Of a stretch of 9,214 nt of DNA, positions 6,077 to 9,214 are shown piece by piece. This DNA comes from an uncultured Alcaligenaceae bacterium (GTDB lineage Bacteria > Pseudomonadota > Gammaproteobacteria > Burkholderiales > Burkholderiaceae_B). The stretch is from contig CALCPT010000503.1 of NCBI GenBank assembly GCA_937897265.1, positions 1 through 9,214 on the forward strand, given 5' to 3'. Positions within the stretch are counted from its first letter, which is position 1. Each line of letters begins with the position of its first letter. The position numbers and the translations under genes are program-made. Below the pieces are notes generated by a model. That model did not search any database, had not been told where the DNA came from, and worked only from the letters and a program-made list of their open reading frames with translations.

Positions 6077-6841
6077 TTATCTCGACTGATGAGAGATGAC
6101 TTCACGCGCCAGCGCACGAAAATCTTCTGCAACACTTGAGTTCGGCTGATATTGCAATATGCTCTTTCCAAATGAGGGCGCTTCGGCAAGACGGATATTT
6201 TCTCGAATACGCGCGACTAGAACTTGTTCTCCAAATTTTTCTATCAGCGCATCAATAATGTCTTTCGAATGACGAGTGCGCTGGTCAACACGACAAGGCA
6301 ATAACCCCAATAATGACAGCTGTGGATTTAGTACATCTTTGACGTCATCAAAAGTCTGCATCAACTGTGCGACCCCCGAGAGCGTCATCACATGGGTTGT
6401 CACAGGGATTAAAACTTGCTGGGCCGCGCACAAAGCATTCAACGTCATCAGACCCAAAGTTGGCGCCGTGTCAATCAACACGTAGTCAAAAGCCAAGCTC
6501 TCAAGCGCGGCCAAACGCCTTTTTAAACGCGTCTCAACCGCCAATTCGCCTGCCAAAGCCTTCTCAATGCTAGCCAGACTTCGGCTACCGGCCAGCAGGC
6601 TTAGCCCCTCTGTGTTGGTATCAACCAACAAACTCGCCACTGCAACCTTAGTAGTAAACAGGTCAAAGACTCCGGGTGTATCGGTCGCTGCGCCGAGCCA
6701 CTGACTAGCATTTGCCTGGGGATCAAGGTCAATCAGAAGAACCTTGTACTTAAGCTCTGCAAGCGCCGCTGCCAAGTTAACGGTAGTCGTTGTCTTCGCA
6801 CACCCTCCCTTTTGATTGGCAACCGCAATGGTGATGGTCAT
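6077..6841 (-). CDS. ParA/Soj-family ATPase, no ParB nearby
   Basis: This 254-residue protein is a complete Soj-type ParA without the N-terminal DNA-binding extension of plasmid type Ia ParAs. It has the deviant Walker A KGGCAKTTT (11-19) with signature lysine K11 and K16, motif LLIDLDPQAN (35-44) with D40, Walker B VLIDTAP (121-127), and the C-terminal RIRENIRLAEAPSFGKSI (211-228) typical of Soj. Family members dimerise with ATP, bind nucleoid DNA non-specifically and position chromosomes, plasmids or protein complexes. The glycine before K16 is replaced by alanine (GCAK instead of GVGK), a variant I believe occurs in some ParA subfamilies. No parB or parS-like site is seen, so an orphan positioning ATPase is more likely than a chromosome partition gene. 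It lies 6 nt downstream of the solute-binding gene and 2 nt upstream of the DUF697 gene. Confidence 0.92.
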   Translation of the reverse strand: MTITIAVANQKGGCAKTTTTVNLAAALAELKYKVLLIDLDPQANASQWLGAATDTPGVFDLFTTKVAVASLLVDTNTEGLSLLAGSRSLASIEKALAGELAVETRLKRRLAALESLAFDYVLIDTAPTLGLMTLNALCAAQQVLIPVTTHVMTLSGVAQLMQTFDDVKDVLNPQLSLLGLLPCRVDQRTRHSKDIIDALIEKFGEQVLVARIRENIRLAEAPSFGKSILQYQPNSSVAEDFRALAREVISHQSR

Positions 6842-6847
6842 GGTTAT

Positions 6848-7639
6848 TTACTTAGGCCTCGTCAAGCTCTCATTGAAGACCTCTCGGTACTTGTTGAGTA
6901 AAGCGGGATAACGACGAGCGGTGTGGGCCAGGGCCAATTGCTCTGAAAACTTGTCTCTCACCTGTTGACCACACTTTGATCGCTTAGAGAACGCCATGAA
7001 CCCTTCCGTTTGCGTTGGAAAGGTGTTCAAGACTTGCAGCGTTGAGCCAAAATTTCTAATCATCATCTGCTCGTACACTGCATTTTCAAAGCCAAAAATG
7101 AAATCGACCTGCTTCTCGATCAGCAAATCAAAGACTTTGTCGATGCTAGGCGCCCTGCTCAGCTTCAAATTCTTCTGCACGAACTGCCCAAACAAACCAT
7201 CCCCGTAAGTCTCGCCCGCAGCGGCAGCGCCACGAAGGTCCATCAAGTGCTCTAACTTTGTCAGGTGAAAGGCTTCACCACGCCTAACGACCACGTAGAG
7301 AAACTGACTCGACATGGCTGGACGCGCATAGTCAAGGTAACGCTCGCGCTCTTCAGACCAATTCGCCGAAAATATGACGTCAACCTCGCCGCGGTAGGTT
7401 GCTGCCAGAGCTTCACGCCAAGTGGAGTACGGGCGAATCTCAACCTTTTGAACGCCTGCTGCTCGAGCGATTCCTTCGGCGAATTCAACCGCCGCACCGA
7501 TCAACTTTCCATCGCTTAGCCAAGAAGATGGCGCAGCCGCAGGCGGGCCTGTCAGGGTGATCGTTGAGCACACTTGCGCCCCGACCATACCACTCGTCAG
7601 CGACAGCAACAATGCTAACCACGACCAGAATTTTTTCAT
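6848..7639 (-). CDS. periplasmic solute-binding-like protein (SBP_bac_3 family)
   Basis: A Sec signal peptide (MKKFWSWLALLLSLTSGMVGA, cleaved before Q) leads a mature protein of about 240 residues. The mature part has the two-lobe pattern of family 3 amino-acid-binding proteins: GAAVEFAEGIARAAG, then STWREALAATYRGEVDVIFSANWSEERERYLDYARP split over two lobes, and later VFDLLIEKQVDFIFGF. Two cysteines, at the start of the mature protein and in SKCGQQ, could form a disulfide. No permease or ATPase of an uptake transporter is adjacent, so it may be a stand-alone sensor or scavenger. I chose the ATG at 7639. An in-frame GTG at 7648 would add three residues (263 versus 266 aa) but has no Shine-Dalgarno; the ATG has a weak GAAG nearby. 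It is the first gene of the leftward block. Confidence 0.82.
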   Translation of the reverse strand: MKKFWSWLALLLSLTSGMVGAQVCSTITLTGPPAAAPSSWLSDGKLIGAAVEFAEGIARAAGVQKVEIRPYSTWREALAATYRGEVDVIFSANWSEERERYLDYARPAMSSQFLYVVVRRGEAFHLTKLEHLMDLRGAAAAGETYGDGLFGQFVQKNLKLSRAPSIDKVFDLLIEKQVDFIFGFENAVYEQMMIRNFGSTLQVLNTFPTQTEGFMAFSKRSKCGQQVRDKFSEQLALAHTARRYPALLNKYREVFNESLTRPK

Positions 7640-7697
7640 TGTCTTCACAAATAAAAATAACTATCTTAGTGCAAACCGAGGCGACTGCTTTGAGATT

Positions 7698-7748
7698 GGT
7701 TTAAAACGAAAAAACCATAGGAGTATAGGTTTAAAGCAGAAAAAATCC
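7698..7748. repeat. two imperfect direct repeats (GGTTTAAA...AAAAAACC type), possible operator
   Basis: GGTTTAAAACGAAAAAACC (7698-7716) and the related element starting GGTTTAAAGCAG (7728-7748) begin 30 nt apart, about three helical turns. The first also contains the short inverted repeat GGTTT/AAACC. ATTGGT (7695-7700) and ACCAAT (7751-7756) bracket the pair. The position between divergent promoters suits a regulator binding site, but no regulator gene is in the window. Confidence 0.35.
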
Positions 7749-7799
7749 TTACCAATCCCAGAATCAATTCTGTCAAAAGCTCACATTCGATAGTGGTTA

Positions 7800-7829
7800 T
7801 TCAATGCACTGGAAGGTAAAACGTATAAT
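7800..7829 (+). promoter_or_regulatory. candidate promoter of the secreted protein gene
   Basis: A perfect TATAAT -10 lies at 7824-7829, with a weak -35-like TTCAAT at 7800-7805 and an 18-nt spacer. Transcription would start near 7836, downstream of the GTG at 7833. This excludes that GTG as the start and supports the ATG at 7875. Confidence 0.5.
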
Positions 7830-7874
7830 TCAGTGCTAAAACTTCATCATCACTTTTCCTGTTTCCATGCAAAT

Positions 7875-8711
7875 ATGAAATGTCTTTTGGCGCCTGCCCT
7901 ACTGTTAACGAGCGTTTTGAGTACGGCTGTGTTCGCTCAACCCGCGAACAATCCAAGCGCTTCGCCACAGACTCCGGCGCAAATGACGCAGCAGGCCCCC
8001 GCTTCTCAGGCACCTGCCGGCAACAATCCCTCAGTCGGTCCTGACTCGGCGGTCAAATTAGACAACTGGAATTGCACCTTACAAGCAGCTGAGTTCGATC
8101 TTTGGCGGTTAGAGGTCAGAGTAACAACGCTGTCGACCTATCGCCTGCAAAATTGCCCCGCAACGGCCATGGATAAGGTAACCGCTGCTTCTGCCGCGGC
8201 CCAACTGAGGACCGTTGCGTCCTTTTCGGCTATCGTCAAGGGTGGTTCACATCAGCAGATTATGGACATCAATTTGACGCCGATTTCATCCGAATATTTT
8301 TGGGTGAGCAACCTGAAGTTCTCGGTGATCGGTCAGGCGCGAATTAGTTTGAAGCAATTATTCGAAACAACAAAACTCAAAAATACAAAAAACTTGGCCG
8401 GTGCCAGTTACACTCCGTTCAGATTGTATGGCGAGACGCATTACATCTGGAATACTGGCTCATTGGTACACCGTCTTGTCTCACCCAAAGGCGAGACGTA
8501 CCTCATGACCAGTTATACGCAAGAAGTACAGCCTGCGTTAACACGTGAAAAGCTCTCAACTCTTGACACGCTTCTCAGACTGCCGCCCGGTTGGAAATAT
8601 GAAAATTACTTTCTCGACAGAACGATCGTAGTTCGTGCAGGTGTTGAAAATGACAACTCGGTAGAGGTGCTCTTTGACGACCTGAACAACAACTACGTGC
8701 AGTACGACTAA
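7875..8711 (+). CDS. secreted/periplasmic protein of unknown function (278 aa)
   Basis: The protein starts with a Sec signal peptide (MKCLLAPALLLTSVLSTAVFA, cleaved before Q22). A low-complexity linker of about 34 residues rich in Pro, Ala, Gln and Asn follows. The folded part begins at about residue 60 (SAVKLDNWNCTL) and has two cysteines (WNC, LQNC) that could pair. The C-terminus, with SYTQEV...LSTLDTLLRLPPGWKYENYFLDR and a final acidic DDLNNNYVQYD, resembles the end of uncharacterised periplasmic proteins with an LPPGW motif. I cannot name a function. A longer reading frame begins with GTG at 7833, but the TATAAT at 7824-7829 would start transcription inside or after that codon, and the signal peptide begins naturally at 7875. 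No clear Shine-Dalgarno precedes either start. It is followed by an attenuator-like region and an acyl-AMP ligase-like gene on the same strand. Confidence 0.75.
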   Translation: MKCLLAPALLLTSVLSTAVFAQPANNPSASPQTPAQMTQQAPASQAPAGNNPSVGPDSAVKLDNWNCTLQAAEFDLWRLEVRVTTLSTYRLQNCPATAMDKVTAASAAAQLRTVASFSAIVKGGSHQQIMDINLTPISSEYFWVSNLKFSVIGQARISLKQLFETTKLKNTKNLAGASYTPFRLYGETHYIWNTGSLVHRLVSPKGETYLMTSYTQEVQPALTREKLSTLDTLLRLPPGWKYENYFLDRTIVVRAGVENDNSVEVLFDDLNNNYVQYD

Positions 8712-8759
8712 TCCAGCGCCGTACGCTTGCAAATCAAAGACCGAACTTCTAAAAACCTC

Positions 8760-8793
8760 CTTAGGATCGGGGTCTGTTGCCGTCGTTCCTAAG
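8760..8793 (+). promoter_or_regulatory. alternative hairpin overlapping the terminator (possible antiterminator)
   Basis: CTTAGGA (8760-8766) is perfectly complementary to TCCTAAG (8787-8793), with a 20-nt loop. It uses bases of the downstream terminator stem, so the two structures exclude each other. This is the geometry of an antiterminator, but it rests on base pairing alone and may be coincidence. Confidence 0.35.
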
Positions 8794-8804
8794 TGACGGT
8801 TTTT
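8780..8804 (+). terminator. Rho-independent terminator downstream of the secreted protein gene
   Basis: CCGTCGTT (8780-8787) pairs with AGTGACGG (8792-8799) in an 8-bp stem with two G-T wobbles and a 4-nt loop, followed by five T (8800-8804). It lies 68 nt after the stop at 8711 and 66 nt before the next start. It could end the upstream transcript or act as a conditional terminator for the downstream gene. Confidence 0.6.
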
Positions 8805-8829
8805 GTGAGCTTACTATGCAGCCGAAAGG

Positions 8830-8835
8830 TAAAAT
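8830..8835 (+). promoter_or_regulatory. possible -10 box upstream of the acyl-AMP ligase gene
   Basis: TAAAAT matches the -10 consensus at five of six positions and lies 35 nt before the ATG at 8871. No -35 at the right distance is evident; TTGTGA at 8803-8808 would leave a spacer of 21 nt. This is only a weak suggestion that the downstream gene has its own start after the terminator. Confidence 0.25.
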
Positions 8836-8870
8836 AAAACACATTACTTTTGATGCGCTGCGCCCACCCT

Positions 8871-9214
8871 ATGAGCACTCTTCCTGCGATTCGACATGGC
8901 TCTGTATTGCCTGACCGGGTCGGCAAACTTCAGAACTTATCGAATGCTATTCTTGCTGTAAATACCTCAACACCGATCGTTTTTATTGACGGTCAGGGTC
9001 AAGAGAACAATCTCACCTATGGCCATCTCGTTCACTCGGCCAAGTGCATTGCAGCAGGACTCAAAGAGCAAGGACTGCAACCTCGTCAAAAAGTTTTGTT
9101 GCAGTTGTCGCTTAGCGAAGATATTTTGCCCGTTTTCTGGGGCTGTCTATTTGCAGGGCTTGAGCCGATCGTAGTGCCGATTCCGGTAAGTTACGACCTA
9201 GAAAGAGATCGGAA
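8871..9214 (+). CDS. adenylate-forming enzyme (acyl-AMP ligase-like), N-terminal part, cut by window end
   Basis: An open frame runs from ATG at 8871 to the window end (114 complete codons) without a stop. It reads MSTLPAIRHGSVLPDRV, then IVFIDGQGQENNLTYGHLV, GLKEQGLQPRQKVLLQLS and FWGCLFAGLEPIVVPIPVSY. This order is the N-terminal start of AMP-binding (ANL superfamily) proteins. FWGCLxxGxxPVxVPxPxxY in particular resembles acyl-AMP ligases and the adenylating starter domains of mixed polyketide/nonribosomal peptide synthases. Such enzymes activate a carboxylic acid with ATP for transfer to CoA or an acyl carrier protein. The ATP-binding and core motifs lie outside the window, so substrate and length are unknown. 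An in-frame ATG at 8853 would add six residues; neither start has a clear Shine-Dalgarno. The 8871 start fits the usual family N-terminus better. Confidence 0.78.
   Translation, partial: MSTLPAIRHGSVLPDRVGKLQNLSNAILAVNTSTPIVFIDGQGQENNLTYGHLVHSAKCIAAGLKEQGLQPRQKVLLQLSLSEDILPVFWGCLFAGLEPIVVPIPVSYDLERDR

Larger units (their letters stand above)
7640..7874. other. divergent intergenic region between the SBP gene and the secreted protein gene
   Basis: This AT-rich region of 235 nt separates two divergent genes and must hold both promoters. The rightward one has a good -10 (7824-7829). For the leftward one I see a perfect TTGACA on the minus strand (top 7771-7776) without a convincing -10 at proper distance, and a TATACT (top 7722-7727) without a -35, so it is unassigned. 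A pair of similar 19-21 nt elements sits in the middle. Confidence 0.6.

Noticed and set aside
6077..6841. Plasmid or phage partition locus
   Set aside because: No ParB, replication gene, integrase or parS-like repeat is visible, and the neighbours are envelope proteins.
7722..7776. Leftward promoter made of TTGACA (7771-7776) and TATACT (7722-7727)
   Set aside because: The two boxes are 43 nt apart, far beyond a functional spacer, so they do not form one promoter.
7833..7874. GTG start at 7833 for the secreted protein
   Set aside because: The TATAAT at 7824-7829 would begin transcription at or after this codon, and the extra 14 residues spoil the signal peptide.

Overview
The window looks like chromosomal DNA of a Gram-negative proteobacterium. 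The signs are a lipoprotein, two Sec-exported periplasmic proteins, an HD-GYP c-di-GMP phosphodiesterase tail and moderate GC content. The HD-GYP tail and the hypothetical lipoprotein resemble Burkholderiales proteins as I remember them, so a betaproteobacterium is my tentative guess. I see no tRNA, rRNA, CRISPR array, transposase or insertion sequence.

Layout. At the left edge (2-340, + strand) lies the C-terminal end of an HD-GYP domain protein. It converges on a lipoprotein gene (470-1732, - strand), and a strong bidirectional terminator (412-444) separates the two. From 7639 down to 1814 all genes run leftward in close order: a periplasmic solute-binding-like protein (6848-7639), a ParA/Soj-type ATPase (6077-6841), a protein with a basic disordered N-terminus and a DUF697-like membrane-associated domain (5022-6074), a cyclic-peptide-export-type ABC transporter (3338-4975), an SPFH/prohibitin-family membrane protein with a collagen-like Gly-Pro tail (2078-3328) and a 71-residue two-helix membrane protein (1814-2029). 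The spacings are 6, 2, 46, 9 and 48 nt. The 46-nt gap holds an intrinsic-terminator-like hairpin, so the cluster is probably two partly coupled units: SBP-ParA-DUF697 and ABC-SPFH-small membrane protein. The lipoprotein gene has its own plausible sigma70 promoter.

Divergent from this block, on the + strand, is a secreted protein of unknown function (7875-8711) with a good -10 box. It is followed by an intergenic region with two mutually exclusive hairpins, one of which resembles a terminator. At the right edge is the start of an adenylate-forming (acyl-AMP ligase-like) enzyme cut off by the window, which was identified by reading the open frame from 8871.

How they may work together (inference). 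ParA plus the DUF697 protein could be an orphan positioning pair, since no ParB is visible. The exporter, SPFH scaffold, small membrane protein and lipoprotein could form an envelope assembly. The adenylating enzyme at the right edge could open a lipopeptide or polyketide pathway whose product uses the SyrD-type exporter. None of these functional links is shown by the sequence itself.
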